Assembly: GCF_000188155.2 (NCBI RefSeq)
Contig: NZ_KE124774.1
Span: 532,736-596,735 of the forward strand
Length of the DNA stretch: 64,000 bases
Direction of reading: 5' to 3'
DNA from: Methylocystis sp. ATCC 49242
GTDB lineage: Bacteria; Pseudomonadota; Alphaproteobacteria; Rhizobiales; Beijerinckiaceae
Position numbers and translations under genes: made by a program. Shown piece by piece: positions 8,540-18,368 of the stretch (positions are counted from its first letter, which is position 1; each line of letters opens with the position of its first letter). The notes beneath the pieces were generated by a model. The model ran no database searches, was not told where the DNA came from, and was given only the letters and a program-made list of their open reading frames with translations.

Positions 8540-9010
8540 TCAGGCGCTCCGGGCGTTCTTGGCGTTCAGGGCGGCGACGTTGAGCGCCTGCGGGTTCTGC
8601 GCCTCATGGGGATGCTCAGCGCCCTTGTAGACACGCAGATTGCCGAGCTGCTTGCGGCCGAGCGGGCCGCGCGGCAGCATGCGCTGCACGGCCTTTTCGA
8701 GCACGCGCTCCGGGAAGCGGCTTTCGAGGATGAACTTGGCCGAACGCTCCTTGATGCCGCCGGGGAAGCCGGTGTGATGGTGATACACCTTCTGGTCGCG
8801 CTTGCGGCCCGTCAGCACCACCTTGTCGGCGTTGATGATGATGATGTTGTCGCCGTCGTCCATATGGGGCGTGAAGCTCGCCTTGTGCTTGCCGCGCAGG
8901 CGGAGGGCGATGATCGAGGCGAGGCGGCCGACGACGAGCCCGGAGGCGTCGATCAGCACCCACTTCTTTTCGATGTCGGCGGGTTTCGCCGAATAGGTTT
9001 TGCCGTACAT
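8540..9010 (-). CDS. rplM: 50S ribosomal protein L13
   Basis: A 156-residue L13, the usual length. Family landmarks are [49 protein letters not shown] and [18 protein letters not shown]. An early assembly protein binding 23S rRNA domain VI. It is the first gene of the rplM-rpsI operon; the promoter must lie in the 142-bp gap to the DUF2865 gene upstream of it on the map. Confidence 0.98.
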   Translation of the reverse strand: MYGKTYSAKPADIEKKWVLIDASGLVVGRLASIIALRLRGKHKASFTPHMDDGDNIIIINADKVVLTGRKRDQKVYHHHTGFPGGIKERSAKFILESRFPERVLEKAVQRMLPRGPLGRKQLGNLRVYKGAEHPHEAQNPQALNVAALNAKNARSA

Positions 9011-9152
9011 GGGATGGAAATTCCGTCTGAACGATATGTTCGGATGGACGCTGGATAGGGGAGTTGTGGCCGGCGGTCAAGGCAAATGTGGCAGTGATCG
9101 GCGCGGAAAGCCATAAATCTTCGCAGATTCGTTTATATGGTAATTTGATACC

Positions 9153-10187
9153 TCATTTTTCGGCGGCGTTTCGCCGGCTTCCGCCGTAGACCGGCCCGGC
9201 TCTTGAACCGGGTCGCTTTTCAGCCGCGCTGCGGCTGGGCGCCATATCGAGTTTTGTTGCGCCGACTGCGGCGACGGCCAAAGCGAGGACGATCAGCAAC
9301 GCGGGCGTCGGCAGGGAGGCATTTGCCTCTGGATTGTCGCCGGGGCGGACGTTCATTGGCGTCGTCCCGCCCGCCAGCGACGGCCGCGGGCGGCTCTGCT
9401 GCTCCTGCCGTGCGATCCCGGCGATGGAGCCGGAGGGCGACGCCGGGGGCGTCCCGGAGTGGAGAGGCAAGCGTGAGACGGGGATCAGCGCCTTGAGTTT
9501 TGCGCGCAATCCGCGCGGGAGCCTGCTCAAGTTCCCGGCGTGGTTCAACCTGGACCCGTCATAGACGTAAAAACCATCCTCTTCGAAGGCGATGTCGCCT
9601 TTGCGGAGCGTCGGGTCCGAGCGCAGCATATGCAGGAAAACCGCTTGCGATTGCTCGGGCCTATTGCAGGAGCATCCGCTGGTCGTCATTTCCCGAAATT
9701 TGAACGCCGTCGGAATCGAAGCATATGACTGACCCTTGAAATTCCGCGCCGTTTCGATCGTCGCTCCTTCATATATGTCCACTTTGGCCGATGGGCAGGC
9801 GTATTCGCAGGACTCCAGTTTCGTCGCCAATTCGGATTTGATGAGGGGAAAGAAATATCCGTCGCACATGCGCACGCAATATCCGCCGCCCGAGGAAGGG
9901 CCGGCGACCGCCTCACTGTCCGCTCCAGCGTTACGGTTTCGATCGAAGTCAGGTCGGGCGGTGTGTTTCGGTGATCGATCGGTAATATGTCGGCGGGGCG
10001 CAGAAGGTCTCGCGGTCGGGCGCCATCTTTCACTTCTGTGCGTTGCCGGGCCTTCCGAGCGATGCGGCTGCGGCGCGAAGCCGCCAAATAACTCTTCAAA
10101 AAAGTCCTGGGCGTGCGAATGTGCGGGCGCGGCCAGCGCGACAGCGGCAATGACTCCCAAACGCGTGGCGACCCTAACGCTACGCAT
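9153..10187 (-). CDS. DUF2865 domain secreted protein
   Basis: A 344-residue protein with a signal peptide (about residues 4-26) followed by QDFFEELFGGF and a basic, low-complexity stretch. The DUF2865 core begins at GGGYCVRMCDGYFFPL and continues through ESCEYACPSAKVDIYEG, SIPTAFKFRE and SGCSCNR. The paired cysteines probably form disulfides in the periplasm. The tail is Pro/Ser-rich with one hydrophobic helix near the end (about 300-320) and a basic terminus. DUF2865 proteins are common in Rhizobiales and of unknown role. The ATG at 10187 starts the signal peptide. Confidence 0.8.
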   Translation of the reverse strand: MRSVRVATRLGVIAAVALAAPAHSHAQDFFEELFGGFAPQPHRSEGPATHRSERWRPTARPSAPRRHITDRSPKHTARPDFDRNRNAGADSEAVAGPSSGGGYCVRMCDGYFFPLIKSELATKLESCEYACPSAKVDIYEGATIETARNFKGQSYASIPTAFKFREMTTSGCSCNRPEQSQAVFLHMLRSDPTLRKGDIAFEEDGFYVYDGSRLNHAGNLSRLPRGLRAKLKALIPVSRLPLHSGTPPASPSGSIAGIARQEQQSRPRPSLAGGTTPMNVRPGDNPEANASLPTPALLIVLALAVAAVGATKLDMAPSRSAAEKRPGSRAGPVYGGSRRNAAEK

Positions 10188-10494
10188 GGCGCCAATCCTC
10201 GACAGGGGGCGACTAACGGCAAGCTTTCCGTCAACCTGTCGCAACCCGGCCGAATTTCAATAGTCTTGCTGTTGCTTGTCAGTATTGTGCAGGTTTAGTT
10301 TGAGCTTGCTGAGGCGCCGCCATTCAGTCGCGTCAATTGTCTGGCGAGGGGCGAGCGACGCATCCATGGTTCCCTGAAATTCCGGGCGGTCTGGCATGTC
10401 CTGACGCGGCAGGCGGGGCCGAGCGCAAAAGACTCGACGCCCGCGGCCCGCTCCCGCCTCCCGAGCGGGAGAGAGAGCGGCGGTTATAGATCGA
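10188..10494. other. Intergenic stretch between amtB and the DUF2865 gene
   Basis: 307 bp with no supported gene. It holds the promoter region of the DUF2865 gene on the right side of that gene and a candidate amtB terminator (separate entry). Confidence 0.5.
10451..10471 (-). terminator. Candidate hairpin after amtB
   Basis: A 7-bp GC stem (CTCCCGC/GCGGGAG) lies 24 bases past the amtB stop on the minus strand. There is no T-tract, so it may act with Rho or merely protect the mRNA end. Confidence 0.4.
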
Positions 10495-11796
10495 TCATTG
10501 ATGCAGCGCTTCGCCGTGCAGGGCGATGTCGAGCCCTTCGCGCTCGTCGTCGCTGTTGACGCGGAGGGTCGTGACCATCGAGACGAGCTTCAGTGTGATC
10601 CAGGTGCCGATGACGCACCAGACGATCGTGACGCCGACCCCGATCGCCTGCACGACGAGCTGATGGAAGTCGCCTTGGAGCAGACCGGCGACGCCGGGAT
10701 CGGACTCCGACGCCGTGATCGCGCGCGTCGCAAAGACGCCGGCAAGCAGCGTGCCCATGATGCCGCCGACGCCATGCACGCCAAATACGTCGAGCGTATC
10801 GTCATAGCGGAGCCGGTGCTTCGCCACGGTGCAGAACCAGTAGCAGACGCCGCCGGCGATAAGCCCGATAACGGCGCCATGCCAGGGCAGGACGTAGCCC
10901 GAGGCCGGCGTGATGGTTCCGAGACCTGCGACGGCGCCGGAGACGACGCCGAGCACCGACGGCTTGCCGCGCTCGATCCATTCCAGCGCGCTCCACACCA
11001 GCGCGCCGGCGCAGGCGGCGAGATGCGTCGCTACGATGGCGAAGACAGCGCGGGAATTGGCGCCGAGCGCGGAGCCGCCGTTAAAGCCGAACCAGCCGAC
11101 CCAGAGCAGTCCCGTGCCGACGACCGCCAGCGACAGATCGAAGGGCGAGAGATTCTCCCGCCCGAATCCGACGCGATTGCCCAGCACCAATGCGCAGACG
11201 AGGCCCGCGACGCCGGCGTTGATATGCACGACCGTGCCGCCGGCGAAATCGAGCAGGCCCATCTTCTGCAGGAAGCCGCCGCCCCACACCCAATGCGCCG
11301 AAGGCACATAGACGATGAAGAGCCACAGCACGCAGAAGATCATGAAGGCGGAAAACTTCATGCGCTCGGCGACCGAACCGCCGACCAGCGCGCAGGTGAT
11401 GACCGCGAAGGTCATCTGATAGGCCATGAAGAGGATCTCGGGGATGGTCTTGGCGAGCGGGCTCACCGTGTCCATGCCGATCCCGGAGAGCATGACCCGC
11501 GCCGTGTCGCCGATATAGGCTCCGTCGCCGGAGAAGGTCAGGCTGTAAGCGACGCCGATCCACAGCAGCGAGACGATCGCCGTCGCAATTAGGCTCTGCG
11601 CCATGGTGGCGAGCACGTTCTTCTTGCGCACCATGCCGCTATAAAAAAGCGCGAGGCCGGGCAGCGTCATCATCAGCACGAGCGCCGTGGCGATGATCAT
11701 GAAGGCCGTGTCGGCGCCGTCGATTTTCGCCGCGTCATCGGCGAGGGCGGGCGTGGCGAGCAGGCACAGCGCACCGAGCGCCGGGAAGAGTTTCAT
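10495..11796 (-). CDS. amtB: Ammonium transporter AmtB
   Basis: A 433-residue Amt channel. A signal peptide (1-19) is followed by eleven predicted membrane helices. The conserved pore histidines are visible: His191 in GGTVVHINAG and His341 in VFGVHGVGGI, equivalent to E. coli His168 and His318. MVRKKN at 55-60 and the Amt signature DFAGGTVVHINAG fix the family. It conducts ammonia/ammonium across the inner membrane and is blocked by unmodified GlnK. It lies 19 bases after glnK, the standard glnK-amtB operon, so expression should follow the sigma-54 promoter upstream of glnK. Confidence 0.97.
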   Translation of the reverse strand: MKLFPALGALCLLATPALADDAAKIDGADTAFMIIATALVLMMTLPGLALFYSGMVRKKNVLATMAQSLIATAIVSLLWIGVAYSLTFSGDGAYIGDTARVMLSGIGMDTVSPLAKTIPEILFMAYQMTFAVITCALVGGSVAERMKFSAFMIFCVLWLFIVYVPSAHWVWGGGFLQKMGLLDFAGGTVVHINAGVAGLVCALVLGNRVGFGRENLSPFDLSLAVVGTGLLWVGWFGFNGGSALGANSRAVFAIVATHLAACAGALVWSALEWIERGKPSVLGVVSGAVAGLGTITPASGYVLPWHGAVIGLIAGGVCYWFCTVAKHRLRYDDTLDVFGVHGVGGIMGTLLAGVFATRAITASESDPGVAGLLQGDFHQLVVQAIGVGVTIVWCVIGTWITLKLVSMVTTLRVNSDDEREGLDIALHGEALHQ

Positions 11797-11815
11797 GGCG
11801 TGGGCTCTCGATTGA

Positions 11816-12247
<432 letters not shown>

Positions 12248-12445
12248 TCAGGGCGTCATCCCGCGGATGGCCATGCAACAGGCGCCGATCGCCTAAAAAA
12301 TCCACAATGTGTGCAAAGAATTGGCGTGATCGCGCCGAATGGATGGACGCCCGGCCAAAGGCGGGTGGTTCATGCCCGGTTCAGCCGCAAAGTCGCGTGA
12401 ATATGTCGAAGCCGCGCCGATTTATGCGCCGGCAGGAGAATAGGA

Positions 12446-15148
12446 ATGAGGTTCTTTCGGTTTTGGGCGCTCGCATTCGCGGCCGTGCTCGCGCTCGCGG
12501 CCGGACAGGCGCACGCGGAGGAGAAGCGGCTCGCGCTCGTAGTCGGCGAGGCCGCTTATCCGTCGAAGCCGCTTTCGACGGCGGCCAATGACGCCGGCCT
12601 CGTTGCGCAGACGCTTCAGGCCGCTGGTTTCGACGTCACCGGCGCGCGCGACCTCGAGGAAACAGCGCTGAAACAGGCGTTCCGCGACTTCCTCGACAAG
12701 GCCGCCGGAGCTGGTCCCGACGCGGTCGCCTTCATCTACTTCTCGGGTTACGGGCTGCAATTGGAGGGAGAGAACTACCTGGTTCCGATCGACGCGGCGA
12801 TTACGCGCGACAGCGATCTTCCCATGCGCGCGTTGCGCGTTTCCGATTATCTGAAGCCGCTCGCGGCGTCCGGGGCAAAGCTCAGCATCGTCGTGCTGGA
12901 CGCGGCCCGCCCCAACCCCTTCAAGATGACGGGCCAGCCGATAGCCGGCGGCCTCGCGCTTTACGAGCCGGGGGCGAGGGCCTTGCTCGCCTTCAACGCC
13001 GCGCCGGGCACGGTTGCGCCCGAGGACAAGGGCGATTACGGCGCCTACGCCCACGCGCTCGCCGAAATGATCCGCGACGGCGGCCGGCCGCTGATGGATG
13101 TCTTCGACAAGGTGCGTCTGCGCGTCTCCGACGTCACGAAGGGCGCGGAGATCCCCTGGAACTCCTCGAAGATCGAAACGGATTTCGTCTTCTTCCAGCG
13201 CGAGGCCGATGCGCCTCCGCTCAAGGACGTCGATGGTCAGGACATGAACAAGCCGCTCAGCGCGCTCGGCCCGGAGGCCGGTTTCTCGGCGGCTGTCCAG
13301 CGCGACACGCTGCAAGGCTACCAGGACTATGTCGCGACCTATCCTTCGGCGCCCCAAGCCAGACGCGCGCGGGCCATGGCCGCGACGCGGCGCGAGGCGC
13401 TGACCTGGCGCCGCACGCGCGTTGTCGACACGCCTAATGCCTACTGGTCCTATCTGCGGCGTTATCCGAAGGGGCCGCATGTGTGGGATGCGCGCCGTCG
13501 TCTCGCGGAAATCGCGCAGGCGGCGGAGCCGCCGCCGTCTTTTGAACCGATCGAATATGACTATGCGCCGCCGCCGGTGGAGGAGATCGTCTATGTCGAG
13601 AGGCCGGTCGTCTATTTCGACGATCCCGAGTGGGATTTCGCGCCTCCGCCTCCGCCGCCGGTCTACCTGCTGCCGCCGCCGCCGCCGAACTTCGTCGTCC
13701 TGCCGCCGCCGGTCATTATCGCGCAACCCTATGTGCTTCCGACGCCGGTCTATGTGCCGGTTCCGGTCTGGCAGCGTCCGCCGCCCTACATCGCCCCGCC
13801 GCCGAATGATTTCATCTATCGCAATCTTCACAATGAGGTTGTGGTCGATCCCGGCGCAAACAACGTCGTGGTGAAGAATCCGCAGGGGCATGTGATTTCC
13901 ACCGGCGCCCTGACCGCCGCCGGCGCCGGCGCGGCCGCCGTGGGGGTGGGGGCGGCGCTGCCGCATTTCATTGCGAAGCGAACTCCGGCGGTTCCACCTG
14001 TTCCTGGAGCGGTCGCGCCCGGTGTCGGTCCCGCCGGCGTCGTCCCTCCTGTCGGCGGCGTGACGCGACCGGGAATCCCGGGCGCGCAACAGCCGGTCGG
14101 AGCGACGCCGATCGGCGGACCTCTCGGCAAGCCGGGAGCCCCACTTCCGGGCGGAGCGGCCGTCGCGCCAACGCCCGGAACGCCCGGCGCCCCGCTTCCG
14201 GGCGCAATAAAGCCGGGCGCCCCCGCGCCGGGGACGCCGCCGGCCGGGGCGATCGTTCCGCCGAAAGGCGAACCTGGATCCGGGAACCACGCGCTGCCGA
14301 AGCCCGCGCCCGACGTGCTAAAGCCGCATGCGCCGATCGGAAAGCCCGCGACGCCGCCCGATGGAACAGCCACGCCGCCCGCGGGTGATACGGGGCCAAA
14401 GGATCATGCGCCGCCGAAGCCGGCGCCGGTGGGGGCAAAGCCTCTCGCGCCGCCTCTCGGCAAGCCTGCGACGCCTCAAGGCGGGGCCGTGGCTCCACCG
14501 ACCGGCGAAGCTGGGCCGAAGGATCGCGGGCTGACGAAACCCGCGCCCGATGGCGCAAAACCGCTCGCGCCGCCGACCGGAGCGCCCATGGACAAGGCGC
14601 CGCCCGCGCTCGGTCGGCCCGGCCGCGGCGGACGAGGCGTTCCGGCGCCGGACGGGGTCGGGGCGCCCGATGTCGCGCCGAAGCCGCCAGCCGGGCCGAA
14701 GGGCGCGCCGAGGCCGAACAGGGGCGCTCCCGTCGAACTCCCAATTGCGCCTCGGGTAATGGACGGCGGACCGGTCGGAGCCCCGCAAAGGTCGATGCAG
14801 CGCATGCACGCGCCTGTCGACAGGCTGGCGCCGCCGCGTGAAGCGCCCTTTATGCAGCCGCGGGTGCGGGAGCCGCCGCCGCCCATGCAGCCTCGCATGC
14901 GAGAAGCCCCGCCGCAGATGCGTGCGCCGGCGCCGATCGATCGCGGCCCGCCCGCGGGGATGATGCGCCCGCCGCAACCCGGGGCGCCGCTGATGCGTCA
15001 GGCGCCGCCAGCTGCGCCGCAGATGCGTCCGCCGCCGCCTGCGGCCGTGCCGATGATGCGTCCGCCGCCGCCCCAGCCCGGACCGGGTGGAGGCGGGGCG
15101 GGACCGCGCGGCATGGGCGGGCCCGGAGGCCCCCCGGGGTTTCGCTGA
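12446..15148 (+). CDS. Exported caspase-fold protein lacking the catalytic His and Cys, with long Pro-rich tail
   Basis: A 900-residue protein. A signal peptide (1-24) is followed by a peptidase C14-type domain (about 27-245): RLALVVGEAAYPSKPLSTAANDA, then FIYFSGYGLQLEGENYLVPID, then SIVVLDAARPNPF. In active family members these read FSGHG and LDACR, so the catalytic His is Tyr102 and the catalytic Cys is Ala154. A TPR-like or Sel1-like helical stretch follows (about 285-365, YQDYVATYPSAPQARRARA). From about 370 to 900 the protein is Pro/Ala/Gly-rich and low in complexity. It is most likely a periplasmic scaffold or binding protein and not a protease. The ATG at 12446 has AGGAG just upstream. 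Confidence 0.8.
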   Translation: MRFFRFWALAFAAVLALAAGQAHAEEKRLALVVGEAAYPSKPLSTAANDAGLVAQTLQAAGFDVTGARDLEETALKQAFRDFLDKAAGAGPDAVAFIYFSGYGLQLEGENYLVPIDAAITRDSDLPMRALRVSDYLKPLAASGAKLSIVVLDAARPNPFKMTGQPIAGGLALYEPGARALLAFNAAPGTVAPEDKGDYGAYAHALAEMIRDGGRPLMDVFDKVRLRVSDVTKGAEIPWNSSKIETDFVFFQREADAPPLKDVDGQDMNKPLSALGPEAGFSAAVQRDTLQGYQDYVATYPSAPQARRARAMAATRREALTWRRTRVVDTPNAYWSYLRRYPKGPHVWDARRRLAEIAQAAEPPPSFEPIEYDYAPPPVEEIVYVERPVVYFDDPEWDFAPPPPPPVYLLPPPPPNFVVLPPPVIIAQPYVLPTPVYVPVPVWQRPPPYIAPPPNDFIYRNLHNEVVVDPGANNVVVKNPQGHVISTGALTAAGAGAAAVGVGAALPHFIAKRTPAVPPVPGAVAPGVGPAGVVPPVGGVTRPGIPGAQQPVGATPIGGPLGKPGAPLPGGAAVAPTPGTPGAPLPGAIKPGAPAPGTPPAGAIVPPKGEPGSGNHALPKPAPDVLKPHAPIGKPATPPDGTATPPAGDTGPKDHAPPKPAPVGAKPLAPPLGKPATPQGGAVAPPTGEAGPKDRGLTKPAPDGAKPLAPPTGAPMDKAPPALGRPGRGGRGVPAPDGVGAPDVAPKPPAGPKGAPRPNRGAPVELPIAPRVMDGGPVGAPQRSMQRMHAPVDRLAPPREAPFMQPRVREPPPPMQPRMREAPPQMRAPAPIDRGPPAGMMRPPQPGAPLMRQAPPAAPQMRPPPPAAVPMMRPPPPQPGPGGGGAGPRGMGGPGGPPGFR

Positions 15149-15163
15149 TCCGAGAGTCCTGAA

Positions 15164-15188
15164 CTCCGCGGCCTATTGCGCCGCGGAG
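15164..15188. terminator. GC-rich hairpin between convergent genes
   Basis: An 8-bp perfect stem (CTCCGCGG/CCGCGGAG) with a 9-base loop spans the stop codon of the TPR lipoprotein gene, between two tail-to-tail genes. No T-tract, so a weak candidate. Confidence 0.3.
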
Positions 15189-16017
15189 GCTTCCGTCTGA
15201 CGCGCCGACGCGCGGCGTTGCGACTGGCCGCCGGTCTGGATGTCGCGCCAGGTGTTGGATTGCGAAATCATCTGACGAATCGAGGCGACGTTTTGCGCCG
15301 CGTCGATCGGCGAGAGATCGCGCCGCGACCATTCCTCCGCCTGATCGAACTTGCCTTGCAACGCCAGCACCAGCGCCAGATTCTGTCGCACGCGCATGTC
15401 CGCTCCCGGCTGGGCGGCGGCGGCGCGCAGGACTTCCTCGGCGCGCGGCAGGTTACGCGCAAGCGCGTAGGACAGGCCAAGATTGGAGAGGACAGACGGC
15501 TCATTGGGCCGTATCTTCAGCGCGGTTTCGTAGTAGCCCCGGGCGCCTTCATGGTCGCCGAGCTGGTCTGCGATGGAGCCCTGCGTCGAGAGGACCGACC
15601 AGTCGGGCCGCTCCGGCGTGTGCGCCTTCTGCAGAACATCCGCCGCCTGCTTGAGCTGGCCGGCGTCGGCAAGCGCCTTGCCATAGGCGCCGAGCACCTT
15701 CATGTCCTCCGGATTCTGGATGGCGAGGCCCTGAAGCACCGCGACCGCCTGCGCGTTCTGGTCCAACGCATGGAGCGCCCGCGCGTAGGTCATCGCGGTC
15801 GCCTTGTCCTTGGGGTTGGCGTCGTAGCGACGGCCCCATTCCTCGGCGAACTGACGGAGCGCGCCCTCGTCTTTCGGCAGGGCGGGGTGGAGGACCGGCC
15901 AATCGAGCCCGTGACGTCGTTGAGCGTTTTCGAGCAGCCGGAGAGGCCGACGAGCGCCGCCAGGGCGACGGCGCAGAGATTGATCGATTGCCGGGAGGTG
16001 AGTCGCGCCTTTATCAC
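15173..16017 (-). pseudogene. TPR lipoprotein, TadD-like, frameshifted near residue 43
   Basis: The N-terminus in one frame is a lipoprotein signal (GTG start at 16017; INLCAVALAALVGLSGCS, lipid Cys28) followed by KTLNDVTGSIGRSSTP. The rest, from LPKDEGALRQFAEEWGRRYD to the stop at 15173, is in another frame and holds four to five TPR repeats (ALHALDQNAQAVAVLQGLA; PNEPSVLSNLGLSYALARNL). The two join cleanly if one C is added to the run at 15881-15887. The product would be an outer-membrane TPR lipoprotein of about 281 residues resembling TadD of Flp pilus systems, though no other tad gene is nearby. The lesion may be real or a sequencing error in a GC run. Confidence 0.72.
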
Positions 16018-16119
16018 GGCGAATCTTTTCCGTTTGTGTGAATGGACTGCTAGACGAGCAATAAAGCGTTAACCCTAATGCAAGCTTAACGTGAGCAGTT
16101 AGGCTTGAACGGATAGAAG

Positions 16120-17520
16120 ATGACAATGAAGCTGGAAGACTGGTCACCCGACGCCATCGCCGTTGATTTCGTGGACAAAAAGAGCTGGCCGCAACTCCTC
16201 GAAAAACTGCCGCCTGCGGTCGCAGCCTACTCTGCGGCAAGCGGCTTCGAGGCGAAGCCTGGAAGCTTGCTCGTCACGCCGATGGGCGAGGGCGTTGCGC
16301 CGCGCGTCTTGTTCGGCGTCGAGGAGAAGGACGCGAAGAAACGCGATCCTTTTCTCGCCGGAAAGCTCGCGGCCCTTCTGCCGCGCGGGCTCTACCGGCT
16401 GGGGGAGGGCGTCGCCGACCCGCAGGGCGCGGCGCTGGCTTTCCTGCTCGCGAGCTATTCCTTCTCGCGCTATGTCGCGCCCAAGAGCGAGAAGCCGCGC
16501 CTCTGCGCGCCGGAGGGAATTGACCGCGCCCGCGTCGAACGCATCGCGCAGGCCGTCGCCTTTGGCCGCGATCTGGTCAATACGCCGGCGAACGACATGG
16601 GACCGGAAGCGCTGGCCGAGGCGGCGCTGGGCCTTGCGGCGAAGCACGGCGCGCAAAGCCGGGTGATTGTCGGCGACGCGCTGCTGGCCGAAAATTTCCC
16701 ACTGATCCACGCCGTCGGCCGCGCGGCCGCCCAGGCGCCGCGCCTCGTCGAATTTACCCATGGGCCGGAGGACGGTTTGAAGGTGACGCTCGTCGGCAAG
16801 GGCGTTTGCTTCGACAGCGGCGGACTCGACATCAAGCCTTCGAGCGCGATGCTGCTGATGAAGAAGGACATGGGCGGCGCCGCGACGACGCTGGCGCTGG
16901 CGTCGATGCTGATGGAGGGCGGCGCTCCGGTGCGGCTTCGCGTGCTGTTGCCGATCGTCGAGAATTCGATTTCCGCGAACGCCTTCCGGACCAGCGACGT
17001 CTATCGCAGCCGCAAGGGGTTGACGGTCGAAATCGGAAACACCGACGCGGAAGGAAGGCTGATCCTCGCGGATGCGCTGGCCTACGCCTGCGAGGAGGAC
17101 GCCCCCGAGCTGCTCTTCGACTTCGCGACGCTGACCGGCGCCGCGCGAGTGGCGCTTGGACCGGAGTTGCCGCCTTTCTATACGGGCGACGATGCGCTCG
17201 CTTCGGAGATAGCGGCGCATGGCTTTCGCGTGAACGATCCCGTGTGGCGTCTGCCGCTCTGGGATAATTACGACAGCGGGCTAGATGGCAAGATCTCCGA
17301 TCTTGTCAGCGTGACGAGCGGCGGCTTCTCGGGCTCCATCGTCGCCGCGCTGTTCCTGCGCCGTTTCGTGACCGATCCCGCGCGCTGGGCGCATTTCGAC
17401 GTCTACTGCTGGAATCCCTCGACAAAGCCGGGGCGACCCGAAGGCGGCGAAGTGCAGGCGGCGCGGCTGATTTACGAATTGATCGAAGCGCGTGCGGGAC
17501 AGGGAAAGGCGACACGATGA
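16120..17520 (+). CDS. Leucyl aminopeptidase family (M17) metallopeptidase
   Basis: A 466-residue M17 enzyme, typical length for the PepB/alphaproteobacterial branch. The metal-binding core is VGKGVCFDSGGLDIKPS (Lys227, Asp232), KKDMGGAA (Asp250) and the family signature NTDAEGRL (307-314), with the bicarbonate/catalytic Arg313 inside it. It removes N-terminal residues from peptides in the cytoplasm as a hexamer with two divalent metals. Its stop overlaps the NlpC/P60 start by 4 bases (ATGA), so they form an operon. Two in-frame ATGs (16120, 16126) are possible starts. Confidence 0.93.
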   Translation: MTMKLEDWSPDAIAVDFVDKKSWPQLLEKLPPAVAAYSAASGFEAKPGSLLVTPMGEGVAPRVLFGVEEKDAKKRDPFLAGKLAALLPRGLYRLGEGVADPQGAALAFLLASYSFSRYVAPKSEKPRLCAPEGIDRARVERIAQAVAFGRDLVNTPANDMGPEALAEAALGLAAKHGAQSRVIVGDALLAENFPLIHAVGRAAAQAPRLVEFTHGPEDGLKVTLVGKGVCFDSGGLDIKPSSAMLLMKKDMGGAATTLALASMLMEGGAPVRLRVLLPIVENSISANAFRTSDVYRSRKGLTVEIGNTDAEGRLILADALAYACEEDAPELLFDFATLTGAARVALGPELPPFYTGDDALASEIAAHGFRVNDPVWRLPLWDNYDSGLDGKISDLVSVTSGGFSGSIVAALFLRRFVTDPARWAHFDVYCWNPSTKPGRPEGGEVQAARLIYELIEARAGQGKATR

Positions 17521-18368
17521 GCGAGACATTCGACCGCCGGCTGACGCCCGCGCGCAGCGACCTCGCGGCGGCCCATCTCAAGGGGCGCGTCGACGCGGAT
17601 CGCTACGTCGAGGGCGTCGTGATGGAAGTGAAGGATTGCGTCGTCGATATGCGGCGCGAGCCACGCCCCGACGCGTCCATCGACACGCAGGTTCTCTTCG
17701 GCGAACGCGTGACGGTTTATGACGAACTGGAGGGCTGGGCCTGGGCCCAGCTTTCGCGCGACGGCTATGTCGGCTGGATCGCCGCGAATACTCTATGGAG
17801 CGAAGTCAGCACGCCCACGCATCGCGTCTGCGTGCCACGCACCTTCGTTTATCCGCGCGCGAGCATAAAGCTGCCGCCGCTGATGGCGTTGCCGCTCGGC
17901 GCCGAGATCGCGATTCTCAAGGAGCATGAGTCTTTTTACGTCACCCGTGACCTTGGCTTTATCTGGCGCTCGCATCTGGCGCCGCTCGACGCGCCCGCAA
18001 ATGATTTTGTCGCGGTTGCGGAGACGTTGATCGGCGCGCCCTATCTCTGGGGCGGCAAGTCGTCGCTTGGCATAGACTGTTCAGGGCTGGTGCAGGTTGC
18101 GTTGCTCGCCGCTGGCGTCGAGGCGCCGCGCGACAGCGACATGCAGGAAGCGCAACTCGGCTCGCTGCTCGACCCCGGCGCCGAACTGCGCCGCGGCGAT
18201 CTCGTTTTCTGGAAGGGTCACGTCGGCGTCATGCGCGATGCGACGACGCTGCTGCACGCCAATGGCGCGCATATGCTGGTGTCGAGCGAACCGCTGGAGC
18301 TCGTGCGCGAACGCAATGTGAAGGCTGGGGCCGGAGAGGTGACGAGCATGCGGAGGCTCGCGCTTTGA
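17517..18368 (+). CDS. NlpC/P60 family cell-wall peptidase with SH3-like domains
   Basis: A 283-residue protein. Two bacterial SH3-like modules (about 35-95 and 100-155, the first ending GYVGWIAANTLW) precede an NlpC/P60 domain. That domain has PYLWGGKSSLGIDCSGLVQ (nucleophile Cys188), KGHVGVM (His235) and a third polar residue in LLHANGAHML. Such enzymes cleave D-Glu to diamino acid bonds in peptidoglycan stem peptides. There is no signal peptide. The M17 aminopeptidase is translationally coupled upstream, which suggests recycling of muropeptides in the cytoplasm, much like other Dipeptidyl-peptidase VI-type pairs. Confidence 0.92.
   Translation: MSETFDRRLTPARSDLAAAHLKGRVDADRYVEGVVMEVKDCVVDMRREPRPDASIDTQVLFGERVTVYDELEGWAWAQLSRDGYVGWIAANTLWSEVSTPTHRVCVPRTFVYPRASIKLPPLMALPLGAEIAILKEHESFYVTRDLGFIWRSHLAPLDAPANDFVAVAETLIGAPYLWGGKSSLGIDCSGLVQVALLAAGVEAPRDSDMQEAQLGSLLDPGAELRRGDLVFWKGHVGVMRDATTLLHANGAHMLVSSEPLELVRERNVKAGAGEVTSMRRLAL

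Noticed and set aside
12422-14290. Long open frame antisense to the caspase-fold gene
   Set aside because: It has no family motifs and is Arg/Gly-rich, as expected opposite GC-rich coding sequence; the plus strand has a signal peptide and a recognisable domain.
16144-17220. 358-residue frame antisense to the M17 aminopeptidase
   Set aside because: Antisense to an intact M17 signature (NTDAEGRL); no features of its own.
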